DNA of 31,663 nt from the NCBI GenBank assembly GCA_035555315.1, contig DATMGU010000048.1, forward strand, positions 1 to 31,663. The letters are read 5' to 3'. Made by a program: the position numbers and the translations under genes. The first letter of the stretch is position 1, and each line of letters opens with the position of its first letter. This DNA is from DATMGU01 sp035555315. GTDB taxonomy: Bacteria; Pseudomonadota; Alphaproteobacteria; ATCC43930; CGMCC-115725. Below the pieces are notes generated by a model. That model did no database searches. It was not told the origin of the DNA and saw only the letters and a list, made by a program, of their open reading frames with translations. This document shows, piece after piece, positions 1 to 9,275 of the stretch.

Positions 1-137
1 ATCCGCAGATGCCGCTCGGTGCGCTCCGCCGCCGCCGAACCGTAGGCACACCCCTCCATCCGCTCCGGGGAGGGACCGTTCGGGGCCGCGTCGCAGGGGG
101 CGATCTCGGCCGGATCTATGGCTTGCGCTACATCCAT
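1..137 (-). CDS. Possible N-terminal fragment of a protein, cut by the window edge
   Basis: A reading frame opens with ATG at 137 on the minus strand and stays open for 45 codons to the edge. It begins MDVAQAIDPAEIAPCD and is not recognised. It is co-directional with hemW and starts 55 bases after the hemW stop, so it would be the next gene downstream. No Shine-Dalgarno sequence is visible before the ATG. A promoter-like pair lies just upstream and would place transcription start about at the ATG. The fragment is too short to test codon bias well, so it may be chance. Confidence 0.3.
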   Translation of the reverse strand, partial: MDVAQAIDPAEIAPCDAAPNGPSPERMEGCAYGSAAAERTERHLR

Positions 138-143
138 GAACGA

Positions 144-172
144 AACATGAACATTACGCGCGCGACTGTCAA
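144..172 (-). promoter_or_regulatory. Sigma70-like promoter candidate
   Basis: On the minus strand a perfect -35 hexamer TTGACA (167-172) is followed by a 17-base spacer and CATGTT (144-149), a weak -10. Transcription would start near 137, coinciding with the ATG of the truncated frame, which would make a leaderless message. The -35 match and spacing are seen directly; function is inferred. Confidence 0.3.
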
Positions 173-192
173 GGGCTCTTCCGGCCCACGTT

Positions 193-1410
193 CTACCGCA
201 GCAGCATACCCAGCACCGCATTCAACCGCTGCCGCCCCTCGGCGGTGGCCGTCAGCCGCTCCGCATCCAGCGTAACGAAGCCGCCTTCGATCAGCCGCGC
301 CAGCCCGGTGGGATCGAGCAGCGTCTCGAGTTCGGTGCCCAACTCCGTCCGGAACCGCGCGCGCGGGATGCCCTCCGCCAGGCGCAACCCCATCATGACC
401 AGTTCGGCCAGCCGGTCCTCGGCGGGGATCGACGGCATCTCCTGGGTGCCGTGGCCGGCGGCTTCGACGGCGGTAAGCCAGGTCTCCGGTGCCCGGAATT
501 GCCGGGTCGCGCGCTTTTCCCCGTCGAGCGTCAGTCGGCCATGGGCGCCGGGGCCGATGCCGAGGTAATCGCCGTAGCGCCAATAGGTCAAATTGTGCCG
601 GCTGGCCTCGCCCGGGCGCGCATGGTTGGAAATCTCATAGCCGGGCATGCCGGCGGCGGCGAGCCGGTCCTGGGTCAGCTCGAACAGGGCGGCCGCCAGA
701 TCCTCGTCGGGCACTACGAGATCGCCGCGCGCATGGGCGGTGTGAAACGCGGTGCCGGGCTCGATGGTCAGCTGATAGACCGACAAATGGCTGCCGGCGA
801 GGCTGATCGCCTGCTCCAACTCGGCCGCCCAGCCGGCCTCGGTCTGATCCGGCCGCGCATAGATGAGGTCGAAGGAATACCGGTCGAACAGCCGCGCCGC
901 CAAGGCGATCGCGGCGATCGCCTCGCCCGCCGAATGGCCGCGCCCCAGGAATTTCAGATCCCGGTCGTTCAGCGCCTGCACGCCCAGCGAGACGCGGTTG
1001 ACGCCCGCCAACCGATAGGCCTGGTAGCGGCCCGCCTCGATCGAGGTCGGATTGCCTTCCAGGGTAATCTCGACACCCGCCGCCATCGGCCAATGCCCGG
1101 CGATGCGGTCCAGCACCGCCGCCACCGTCTCGGGCGGCATCAGCGACGGCGTGCCGCCGCCGAAGAACACCGAGGTGACGGCCCTGTTGGTTCGACCGAC
1201 CAGACTTGCCCAATAGTCGATTTCGGCCAGCAGCGCCGCCCGCCAGCGCGCCTGATCGACCGTCTCGCGGACATGGCTGTTGAAGTCGCAATACGGGCAT
1301 TTCGACAGGCAGAACGGCCAATGCACATAGAGGGCGAAGCCGGCCTCCTCGCCCGCCGCCGTTTCGGCTGGCGACATTTCGACCGGCGTTTGGGTCAGCG
1401 CCGGAAACAT
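193..1410 (-). CDS. hemW: Radical SAM heme chaperone HemW
   Basis: HemW is a radical S-adenosylmethionine family protein that binds heme and delivers it to respiratory enzymes. It is often misnamed oxygen-independent coproporphyrinogen III oxidase. The product is 405 residues, normal for the family. The cluster motif CX3CX2C is present as CLSKCPYC (C34, C38, C41), followed by the SAM-binding GGGTPS at 84-89 and a GPGAHG motif near residue 290. The C-terminal HemW domain is intact. The start overlaps the end of rdgB by 16 bases, so the two are probably translated from one message. A second in-frame Met at residue 12 is an alternative start and would reduce the overlap. HemW rather than HemN is favoured by the length and the lack of an N-terminal HemN extension. 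Confidence 0.95.
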   Translation of the reverse strand: MFPALTQTPVEMSPAETAAGEEAGFALYVHWPFCLSKCPYCDFNSHVRETVDQARWRAALLAEIDYWASLVGRTNRAVTSVFFGGGTPSLMPPETVAAVLDRIAGHWPMAAGVEITLEGNPTSIEAGRYQAYRLAGVNRVSLGVQALNDRDLKFLGRGHSAGEAIAAIALAARLFDRYSFDLIYARPDQTEAGWAAELEQAISLAGSHLSVYQLTIEPGTAFHTAHARGDLVVPDEDLAAALFELTQDRLAAAGMPGYEISNHARPGEASRHNLTYWRYGDYLGIGPGAHGRLTLDGEKRATRQFRAPETWLTAVEAAGHGTQEMPSIPAEDRLAELVMMGLRLAEGIPRARFRTELGTELETLLDPTGLARLIEGGFVTLDAERLTATAEGRQRLNAVLGMLLR

Positions 1411-2027
1411 GCCTCGACCAGCTGGTTGAAGGCACGGGCGCGATGGCCGATGCGGTGCTTCACCGCCGGATCCAGCTCGCCGAACGTCTGGTCATAGCCA
1501 TCGGGCATGAAGATCGGGTCGTAGCCGAAACCCAGCGTGCCGCGCGGCGGAAACACCAGACGACCCTCGATACGGCCTTCGAAGCTTTCGACATGGCCAT
1601 CCGGCCAGGCGAGCGCCAGCGCCGAGACGAAGGCGGCGCGCCGGTCCGTCGAGCCGGTCGCTCCCTCGCGCCCCGCCAACTCACGTTCCGCCAACTCGCG
1701 CTCCACCCTGGCCATGGCGAAGCCGAAATCCTTGTCCGGCCCGGCCCAGCGGGCCGAATACAGCCCGGGGGCGCCATCCAGCGCCGGTACCACCATTCCG
1801 GAATCATCGGCGAGGGCCGGCAGCCCCGTCGGTCCCGCCGCGGCCTGGGCCTTCAGGACCGCGTTCTCGATGAAGGTGGTGCCGGTCTCTTCCGGTTCGG
1901 GCAGGCCAAGGTCGCCGGCGGCCGTGACCCGCACCTGGAACGGCGCCATGAGCGCGGCGATCTCGCGCAGCTTGCCCTTGTTGTGGGTTGCCAGCACCAG
2001 GGCGTCGCCCTCGAACTTTCGCGCCAT
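1395..2027 (-). CDS. rdgB: RdgB/HAM1 family non-canonical purine NTP pyrophosphatase
   Basis: This enzyme hydrolyses XTP, ITP and dITP to the monophosphate and pyrophosphate, keeping deaminated purines out of nucleic acids. At 210 residues it has the family landmarks in order: THNKGK (14-19) at the nucleotide-binding N-terminus, a FIENAxxKA block (52-60), ADDSG (73-77), GLYSARW (88-94) and GFGYDP (166-171). The late motif, commonly close to ISHR, reads RIGHRA here, a mild change. A loop at about 110-130 rich in Glu, Arg and Gly is somewhat long. The gene starts 7 bases after the rph stop and overlaps hemW, giving a compact rph-rdgB-hemW operon. Confidence 0.96.
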   Translation of the reverse strand: MARKFEGDALVLATHNKGKLREIAALMAPFQVRVTAAGDLGLPEPEETGTTFIENAVLKAQAAAGPTGLPALADDSGMVVPALDGAPGLYSARWAGPDKDFGFAMARVERELAERELAGREGATGSTDRRAAFVSALALAWPDGHVESFEGRIEGRLVFPPRGTLGFGYDPIFMPDGYDQTFGELDPAVKHRIGHRARAFNQLVEACFRR

Positions 2028-2034
2028 GGCGGGT

Positions 2035-2754
2035 TCAGCCGAGGCCCAGGGCGGCGCGCTGCAGGCGCACCAACTCGGCGGTTCCCTTGCGCGCCAGCTT
2101 CAGGAGGGTGGCGAATTTCTCCTCGGCGAAGGGGGCGGCTTCGGCGGTCGCCTGGATCTCGACGATCCCGCCGGTCGCGGTCAGCACGAAATTGGCGTCC
2201 GCTTCCGCATTGCTGTCCTCGGCATAATCCAGATCCAGCACCGGCTCGCCCTGATAGATCCCGCACGACACCGCCGCGACCTGGTCGATGAGCGGCAGCG
2301 CCGGCAGCGTGCCGGCCTCGACCAGTTTGCGCAGCGCCAGATGCAAGGCGATATAGCTGCCGGTGATCGAGGCGGTGCGCGTGCCGCCATCGGCCTGCAG
2401 CACGTCGCAATCGATGCGCACCTGGCGCTCGCCCATCGCCTTCAAATCGGTGACCGCGCGCAGCGACCGGCCGATCAGGCGCTGGATCTCCTGGGTGCGG
2501 CCGGATTGCTTGCCGCGCGCCGCTTCGCGGTCGGTGCGCGTATGGGTCGACCGGGGCAGCATGCCGTATTCGGCGGTCACCCAGCCGGCGCCGGTGTTGC
2601 GCAGGAATGGCGGCACCTTCTCCTCGATCGAGGCGGTGCACAGCACATGGGTTTCACCCGCGCGGATCAGGCAGGAGCCCTCGGCGTATTTGGCGAAACC
2701 CGGCTCGAAGCGGATCGGCCGAAGCTGGTCGTTGGCGCGGCCCGATGGGCGCAT
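2035..2754 (-). CDS. rph: Ribonuclease PH
   Basis: RNase PH is a phosphate-dependent 3'-5' exoribonuclease that trims tRNA 3' ends; it works as a ring-shaped hexamer. The 239-residue product has the expected length and conserved blocks: AEYGMLPRST (61-70), the Arg-rich RTQEIQRLIGRSLRA (86-100) and DCDVLQADGGTRTASITG (115-132), which covers phosphate binding and catalysis. An AGGTG Shine-Dalgarno lies about six bases before the ATG. It is the first gene of the rph-rdgB-hemW run. The pairing of rph and rdgB beside hrcA is a common alphaproteobacterial arrangement. Confidence 0.98.
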   Translation of the reverse strand: MRPSGRANDQLRPIRFEPGFAKYAEGSCLIRAGETHVLCTASIEEKVPPFLRNTGAGWVTAEYGMLPRSTHTRTDREAARGKQSGRTQEIQRLIGRSLRAVTDLKAMGERQVRIDCDVLQADGGTRTASITGSYIALHLALRKLVEAGTLPALPLIDQVAAVSCGIYQGEPVLDLDYAEDSNAEADANFVLTATGGIVEIQATAEAAPFAEEKFATLLKLARKGTAELVRLQRAALGLG

Positions 2755-2876
2755 GGCATCACCTGAAGCTGAAAAACGGTTGGGCGGCGGCCCTGTGCGA
2801 AAGGCCCCGCCGAGAAGGGGGCGACCCTAGCCCTAACCCGGCAGCGCCGTAAAGCGTCAGTCCCCGGGCAATTCGG

Positions 2877-3746
2877 CTAATGCGCGCGGATCCACGCGCC
2901 AATGGCCGCGACCACCGGAGCTTCGATGCCCAGATAACCATGCGCCGAGAGAGCTTCGCATGGTCCCGAGCGGGGTGGGGTACCGCCTTCGACCGGGATC
3001 AGCTCGGCGACCGGCGCCGCGCTGAAGCGCTGCATGAGTGCCGCCGTATCGTCAAAAGGGCAGGCCGCGCAAGCATCGGCGCGGTGATGCACGACCAGCA
3101 CCGGCATGCGCAGCTCGGCGAGCGGAATGGTGAAGATCGAGCCGAATTGCCGCCCGCCGGCTTGTCGCCCAGGTTCGCGCATCACGGTCGAGGTCAGCAC
3201 CAGCCCTGCCACGCCGGGTACCCGGACCGCCGCGTTCGCCGCCGACAAGGTGCCGCGGCTGGTGCCGACCAGCCAGACGGGCATGGTCCGTTCCGGGTTC
3301 GACGGATTATGGCGGAGCCAGGTCACGACGGCGGCGATATCGTCGGCATGCTCGGCGCGGAACCGGAAATCGCCCAGGCCGCCGGCATGATCCGACGGCA
3401 CGTCGATTACCGCGACGGCGAAGCCCTCGGCCAGGAACAGGCCCCGTGCGCGGACCAGAAAATTACCGTGAGCGAGGTCCGGCGGCTTCAGTTCTTTCAG
3501 AACGCCCTCACCGCCCGCAAACAGGAGTAAGGTGGCTCGGGCCGGCGCATCGGGCTCGGCCAGGTAGAAGGATTGGGTGACGCCGGGACGGGTTTCGAGG
3601 TCGATACGACGCTCCGCATTCGCCCATGCCGGGTGGTCCCGGGCGGTTCCCGCGACGACGCAAAGGCTCGCGATGACAAAAAGCGCCCTTGCCCATGACC
3701 AACGCCACTGCTCGCGGGGAGCTCCGGTTGACGCTGGGGCGGTCAC
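2877..3746 (-). CDS. Exported alpha/beta hydrolase family protein
   Basis: The product is predicted at 289 residues from a GTG at 3746. That start has a strong AAAGG site six bases upstream; a longer frame from 3833 lacks one and would run close against hrcA. A hydrophobic signal-like segment covers about residues 18-43 and ends near AWA/ANA, so export is likely. The nucleophile elbow GTSRG (161-165, Ser163) is clear, preceded by a DVPSDH segment. A late Asp in the HHRADACAACPF segment and the His of SAHGYLG fit the Asp and His of a triad. Two nearby Cys (CAAC) could form a disulfide or bind metal. The substrate cannot be told; esterase or dienelactone-hydrolase-like activity is possible. Upstream DNA is shared with divergent hrcA. 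Confidence 0.8.
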   Translation of the reverse strand: MTAPASTGAPREQWRWSWARALFVIASLCVVAGTARDHPAWANAERRIDLETRPGVTQSFYLAEPDAPARATLLLFAGGEGVLKELKPPDLAHGNFLVRARGLFLAEGFAVAVIDVPSDHAGGLGDFRFRAEHADDIAAVVTWLRHNPSNPERTMPVWLVGTSRGTLSAANAAVRVPGVAGLVLTSTVMREPGRQAGGRQFGSIFTIPLAELRMPVLVVHHRADACAACPFDDTAALMQRFSAAPVAELIPVEGGTPPRSGPCEALSAHGYLGIEAPVVAAIGAWIRAH

Positions 3747-3848
3747 TTCGTACCTTTCTTCCAACCACCTACAGTTTCCAGGCATTGGTCGGGGTCGGGG
3801 TCGCCAACGCCTGTTGAACGATCGCTCGACCATGAGGAAGTGAAAGAG

Positions 3849-5042
3849 ATGTCCGTCGTCAAGGGTCCCGATATGGTGAACGGCCCGAGCCTCCCCGGGT
3901 CAGCTGCCCGCGGCTCGACCATCCCGAGTTCAGGCGCCGTTGCCGGCTTTTCCGGCTTCAACGCCCTGGCTCGGCATGGCTCCGCCGTGCGGGGGACGGC
4001 GGGGACGTCGATCGGCGAACTCAACGACCGCAGCCGGGACATCTTCCGTCACATCGTCGACGCCTACGTCCAGACCGGGGAGCCGATCGGCTCGCGCACG
4101 CTGTCGCGCCGCCTGGAATCCGGCCTGTCGCCGGCGACGATCCGCAATGTGATGGCCGATCTCGAGGAGGCCGGGCTGCTGTTCGCGCCGCATACCTCCG
4201 CCGGCCGGTTGCCGACCGATGCCGGGTTGCGCCTGTTCGTCGATGGTTTGCTGGAGGTCGGCCGGTTATCGGCGGACGAGCGCAGCAGCATCGATGCACG
4301 CTGCGCCGCCACCGGCAAAAGCGTCGCCCAGGCGCTCGACGAGGCGACCCAGGCGCTGTCCGGCCTGTCGCATTGCGCCGGCCTGGTCCTGGCGCCCAAG
4401 ACCGAACGATCGCTGAAGCATCTCGAATTCGTGCATCTGGGGCCCGGCCGCGCCCTGGTGGTGATGGTGACGGAGGATGGGCTGGTCGAAAACCGGGTCA
4501 TCGAGGTGCCGCTCGGCCTGCCCGCCTCGGCGCTCGTCTCCGCCAGCAATTATCTGAACGGCCGGTTGATCGGCCGGACCTTGGACGAGGCGAAGCTCGA
4601 ACTCGCCGGCGACCTCGAAACGAACCGCGCCCAGGTCGACGAATTGACCGCCCGCCTGGTCGAACAGGGGCTGGCGACCTGGGCCGGCGGCGAGGCCGGC
4701 GGCAGCCTGATCGTGCGCGGCCAGGCCAATCTGCTGGACGACATCACCGCGATCGAGGATCTGGAGCGGGTACGCGCCTTGTTCGAGATCCTGGAGACCA
4801 AGGAATCGATGCTGCGGCTCATTGAGGCGGCGAAACGCGGCGAGGGGGTGCAGATCTTCATCGGATCGGCTAATTCCCTGTTCGGCGTCGCCGGTTGTTC
4901 CATGGTGATCGCTCCCTATCTGAACAGCCGCGAACAGATTGTCGGGGCGATCGGCGTGATCGGCCCGACCAGGATCAATTATGCCCGGATCATCCCGATG
5001 GTGGATTACACCGCCAAGGTGATCGGGCGCCTTATTGGATAG
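3849..5042 (+). CDS. hrcA: Heat-inducible transcription repressor HrcA
   Basis: HrcA represses chaperonin genes by binding CIRCE operators and needs GroEL for activity. The winged-helix domain begins at LNDRSRDIFRHIVDAY and contains the SGLSPATIRNVMADLEEAGLL recognition region, followed by the GAF-like domain and a C-terminus including VGAIGVIGP. The 397-residue length exceeds the usual roughly 350 because about 55 Gly/Ser/Ala-rich residues precede the DNA-binding domain. I chose ATG 3849, which has GAGGAAG upstream; GTG 3840 is an alternative, and a much later start may be the true one. I found no CIRCE (TTAGCACTC-N9-GAGTGCTAA) in the window, so the target is probably groESL elsewhere. grpE follows after 17 bases. 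Confidence 0.93.
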   Translation: MSVVKGPDMVNGPSLPGSAARGSTIPSSGAVAGFSGFNALARHGSAVRGTAGTSIGELNDRSRDIFRHIVDAYVQTGEPIGSRTLSRRLESGLSPATIRNVMADLEEAGLLFAPHTSAGRLPTDAGLRLFVDGLLEVGRLSADERSSIDARCAATGKSVAQALDEATQALSGLSHCAGLVLAPKTERSLKHLEFVHLGPGRALVVMVTEDGLVENRVIEVPLGLPASALVSASNYLNGRLIGRTLDEAKLELAGDLETNRAQVDELTARLVEQGLATWAGGEAGGSLIVRGQANLLDDITAIEDLERVRALFEILETKESMLRLIEAAKRGEGVQIFIGSANSLFGVAGCSMVIAPYLNSREQIVGAIGVIGPTRINYARIIPMVDYTAKVIGRLIG

Positions 5043-5059
5043 CAAGGGATTCCCAAGGC

Positions 5060-5734
5060 ATGGCAGATAGCGATAACGCCGCTCTCGGCGCGAACGACAA
5101 GAATTGGGATGCCGCCGAAACGCCGGCGGCCGGCGAGGAGGGCGCGCCCGGTTCGGAGCGGGTCACCGAACTCGAAGCCGAGGTGGCGCGGCTCAAGGAT
5201 CAGCTGCTGCGGTCGCTGGCCGATCAGGAGAATCTGCGCCGGCGGACGACGCGGGAGCGCGAGGACACTCTGCGCTACGCCGCCGCCGGGATCGCCAAGG
5301 ACCTGCTCTCGGTCGCGGACAATCTGCGCCGCGCGATCGAAAGCGTGCCGGAAGCGCAGATCGACAGCGACGTCCTGCGCACCCTGCTGGCCGGCGTGGC
5401 GGCGACGGAGCGGGAGCTGGCCAGCGCGTTCGAACGGCATTCCATCCGCCGGATCGACCCGAAAGGCGAGAAGTTCGATCACAACCTGCATCAGGCGATC
5501 ATGGAGCTGGAGAATACCGGCCAGCCGGCCGGCACCATCGTCCAGGTGCTGCAGTCGGGATATCTGATGCATGACCGGTTGCTGCGCGAAGCGATGGTCG
5601 CCGTCGCCAAGGGCAATGCACCCGCCGCCGAGCCGGCGCCGGCCCAGCCAGGGACGACCCAGCCCGTGGCAAGTCAGTCGGCGGAACAGCCGGCCGAAAC
5701 CGATGCGGTTCAGCATATCGATACGACGGCCTGA
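5060..5734 (+). CDS. grpE: Nucleotide exchange factor GrpE
   Basis: GrpE releases ADP from DnaK during the chaperone cycle. The 224-residue product has a disordered acidic N-terminus, a long helical coiled coil starting near VTELEAEVARLKDQLLRSLAD, and the C-terminal beta domain with the signature FDHNLHQAIMELENTGQPAG followed by VLQSGYLMHDRLLREAMV. The last roughly 35 residues form a Pro/Ala/Gln-rich tail. The gene lies 17 bases after hrcA with an AAGGGA site and is probably co-transcribed with it. Its stop codon sits inside a 15-bp tandem repeat. Confidence 0.97.
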   Translation: MADSDNAALGANDKNWDAAETPAAGEEGAPGSERVTELEAEVARLKDQLLRSLADQENLRRRTTREREDTLRYAAAGIAKDLLSVADNLRRAIESVPEAQIDSDVLRTLLAGVAATERELASAFERHSIRRIDPKGEKFDHNLHQAIMELENTGQPAGTIVQVLQSGYLMHDRLLREAMVAVAKGNAPAAEPAPAQPGTTQPVASQSAEQPAETDAVQHIDTTA

Positions 5735-5764
5735 GATGCGGGGGCCTGAAATGCGGGGGCCTGA
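5728..5764 (+). repeat. 15-bp tandem repeat across the grpE stop codon
   Basis: Units GGCCTGAGATGCGGG (5728-5742) and GGCCTGAAATGCGGG (5743-5757) are followed by a partial third copy GGCCTGA (5758-5764). The first TGA is the grpE stop. The period is a multiple of three. It looks like a recent local duplication with no assignable role. Confidence 0.8.
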
Positions 5765-5832
5765 CGATGGCGCCCGTCTCCGGCCAACGCGTTTTCTGGA
5801 CGGAAATCGGCATCGGGGCGTGGTCGTCCCGG

Positions 5833-5861
5833 TTGTACCCCCAAAGGACGGCTCATATATA
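5833..5861 (+). promoter_or_regulatory. Candidate dnaK promoter
   Basis: TTGTAC (5833-5838) and TATATA (5856-5861) are separated by 17 bases, about 120 bases before the dnaK ATG. The same stretch can be read as a heat-shock (RpoH) promoter, with GTTG as a degenerate -35 and CATATAT as the -10. The AT-rich -10 stands out in GC-rich surroundings. Which sigma factor uses it is inference. Confidence 0.45.
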
Positions 5862-5906
5862 AGCGTCCGGGTCTTACGAGGCCCGGTGACGGTCGATGAG
5901 CCGTCC
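5846..5906 (+). repeat. 11-bp inverted repeat with nested hairpin in the dnaK leader
   Basis: GGACGGCTCAT (5846-5856) is perfectly inverted at 5896-5906 (ATGAGCCGTCC). Nested inside are CCGGGTC (5867-5873) and GGCCCGG (5880-5886), a 7-bp stem with one G-U pair and a 6-base loop. The left arm covers the spacer and the edge of the predicted -10, so it could be an operator. In a grpE read-through transcript it could fold as an attenuator. Confidence 0.6.
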
Positions 5907-5929
5907 GAACGGTTTTCATAGGGGATGAA

Positions 5930-5949
5930 GCGGCGCCCCTCGGGGCCGC
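5930..5949 (+). other. Hairpin in the dnaK 5' untranslated region
   Basis: GCGGC(G)CCC pairs with GGGCCGC with one bulged G and a 3-base loop, ending 29 bases before the dnaK ATG. It does not cover the GAGAGAG ribosome site at 5964-5970. A stabilising or thermosensing role is possible but not shown. Confidence 0.4.
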
Positions 5950-5978
5950 GTCATTCTGCTAACGAGAGAGGCACTTCT

Positions 5979-7943
<1,965 letters not shown>

Positions 7944-7966
7944 CAGCAAAAGGCGTCTTAATCATA

Positions 7967-7995
7967 CCACCCCGGATGGTCGTCATCCGGGGTGG
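7967..7995 (+). terminator. 12-bp stem hairpin after dnaK
   Basis: CCACCCCGGATG (7967-7978) pairs perfectly with CATCCGGGGTGG (7984-7995) around the loop GTCGT. It starts 24 bases after the dnaK stop. The downstream CTTGGTTTGG has no clean T run, so it may be a partial terminator or an mRNA-stabilising hairpin that lowers dnaJ expression relative to dnaK. Confidence 0.65.
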
Positions 7996-8140
7996 CTTGG
8001 TTTGGCTGGCTGCGGTAATGAGGGAATAGGCCCCGGCTTTGCATGGTCGAGCGCCGGCATCCCGTATAAAACCGGGCCCGGATGAGCGGCAGTTTAGGTC
8101 GGGCGGCCATTGAGCCCTTTATCGGCGTCGGAACGGTGAT

Positions 8141-9265
8141 ATGGCAAAGCAGGATTTTTACGAGCTCCTTGGCGTGGCGCGCGGCGCGTCCGCGGATGAG
8201 CTGAAGAAGGCGTATCGTAAGCTCGCGATGCAATTCCATCCGGATCGCAATCCGGGCGATCACACGGCGGAACAAAAGTTCAAGGATATCAGCGAAGCCT
8301 ATGACGTCCTGAAGGACGAGCAGAAGCGCGCCGCCTATGATCGTTTCGGCCATGCCGCCTTCGAGGGCGGCGGTTCGCCGCGCGGCTCGGAGTTCGGTTT
8401 CGGCACGGGTTTCGCGGATATCTTCGACGAGATGTTCGGCGAATTCGTCGGCGGCCGGCGCGGCCAGGCCAGCGCCCGCGGCAGCGATCTGCGCTACAAT
8501 CTCGAGGTCAGCCTGGAAGACGCGTTCCGCGGCAGCAATGCCCAGATCCGCGTGCCGACCTCGGTAAGCTGCGAGTCCTGTCACGGCAGCGGCAGCGAGG
8601 CGGGGTCGCGCCCGGTCACCTGCACGACCTGCAACGGCAATGGCAAGGTCCGCGCGCAGCAGGGTTTCTTCACGATCGAGCGGTCCTGCCCGACCTGCGG
8701 CGGTGCGGGAAGGGTGATCGAGAACCCCTGCCGCGTCTGCGGCGGCCAGGGGCGGATCCGGCGCGAAAAGACGCTGTCGGTCAACATCCCGGCCGGTGTC
8801 GAGGACGGCACCCGGATCAGGCTCGCCGGCGAGGGCGAGGCCGGGCTGCGCGGCTCGACGCCGGGCGATCTCTATATTTTCCTGTCGGTCGGCGCGCATC
8901 GGCTGTTCCAGCGGGACGGCGCCAATATCCATTGCCGCGTGCCGATCTCGATGTCGACGGCGGCGCTGGGCGGGCAGATCGAGGTGCCGACCATCGATGG
9001 CAGCCGCGCCCGCGTCACGATCCCCGCCGGCACCCAGTCGGGCCATCAGTTCCGCCTGAAGGGCAAGGGCATGTCGATCCTGCGGGCGCCGTCGCGGGGC
9101 GACATGTACATCCAGGCCGTGGTTGAAACGCCGGTCAATCTGACCAAGCAGCAGCAGGACTTGCTGCGTGAATTCGAGAAAGCCAGCGAAACCGGTAAGA
9201 CCAGCCCGGAAAGCGCCGGGTTCTTCGCCAAGGTCAAGGAATTCTGGGACGATTTGACCGAATGA
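8141..9265 (+). CDS. dnaJ: Chaperone protein DnaJ (Hsp40)
   Basis: DnaJ stimulates the DnaK ATPase and hands it unfolded substrates. The 374-residue product has a J domain with HPD at 33-35, a short Gly/Phe region (about 70-90), and a zinc domain with four CXXCXGXG repeats: C144-C147, C161-C164, C183-C186 and C197-C200. The two C-terminal substrate-binding barrels follow. It lies 197 bases from dnaK, separated by a strong hairpin. A TATAAA at 8065-8070 could be a -10 of its own promoter, but I see no convincing -35 at the right distance. Confidence 0.98.
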   Translation: MAKQDFYELLGVARGASADELKKAYRKLAMQFHPDRNPGDHTAEQKFKDISEAYDVLKDEQKRAAYDRFGHAAFEGGGSPRGSEFGFGTGFADIFDEMFGEFVGGRRGQASARGSDLRYNLEVSLEDAFRGSNAQIRVPTSVSCESCHGSGSEAGSRPVTCTTCNGNGKVRAQQGFFTIERSCPTCGGAGRVIENPCRVCGGQGRIRREKTLSVNIPAGVEDGTRIRLAGEGEAGLRGSTPGDLYIFLSVGAHRLFQRDGANIHCRVPISMSTAALGGQIEVPTIDGSRARVTIPAGTQSGHQFRLKGKGMSILRAPSRGDMYIQAVVETPVNLTKQQQDLLREFEKASETGKTSPESAGFFAKVKEFWDDLTE

Positions 9266-9275
9266 ATCGATCGTG

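Noticed and set aside
3788..3806. G-rich GGTCGGGGTCGGGGTCG tract as a possible G-quadruplex
   Set aside because: Only two GGGG runs occur close together, not the four needed, and simple repeats are expected in GC-rich DNA.
5736..5921. 61-codon frame between grpE and dnaK
   Set aside because: No ribosome site, third-position G/C clearly lower than in real genes here, and it contains the likely dnaK promoter and inverted repeat.
8039..8070. TTGCAT/TATAAA as a dnaJ promoter
   Set aside because: The spacer would be 20 bases, too long for a sigma70 promoter, and no heat-shock -35 is found at the right place.
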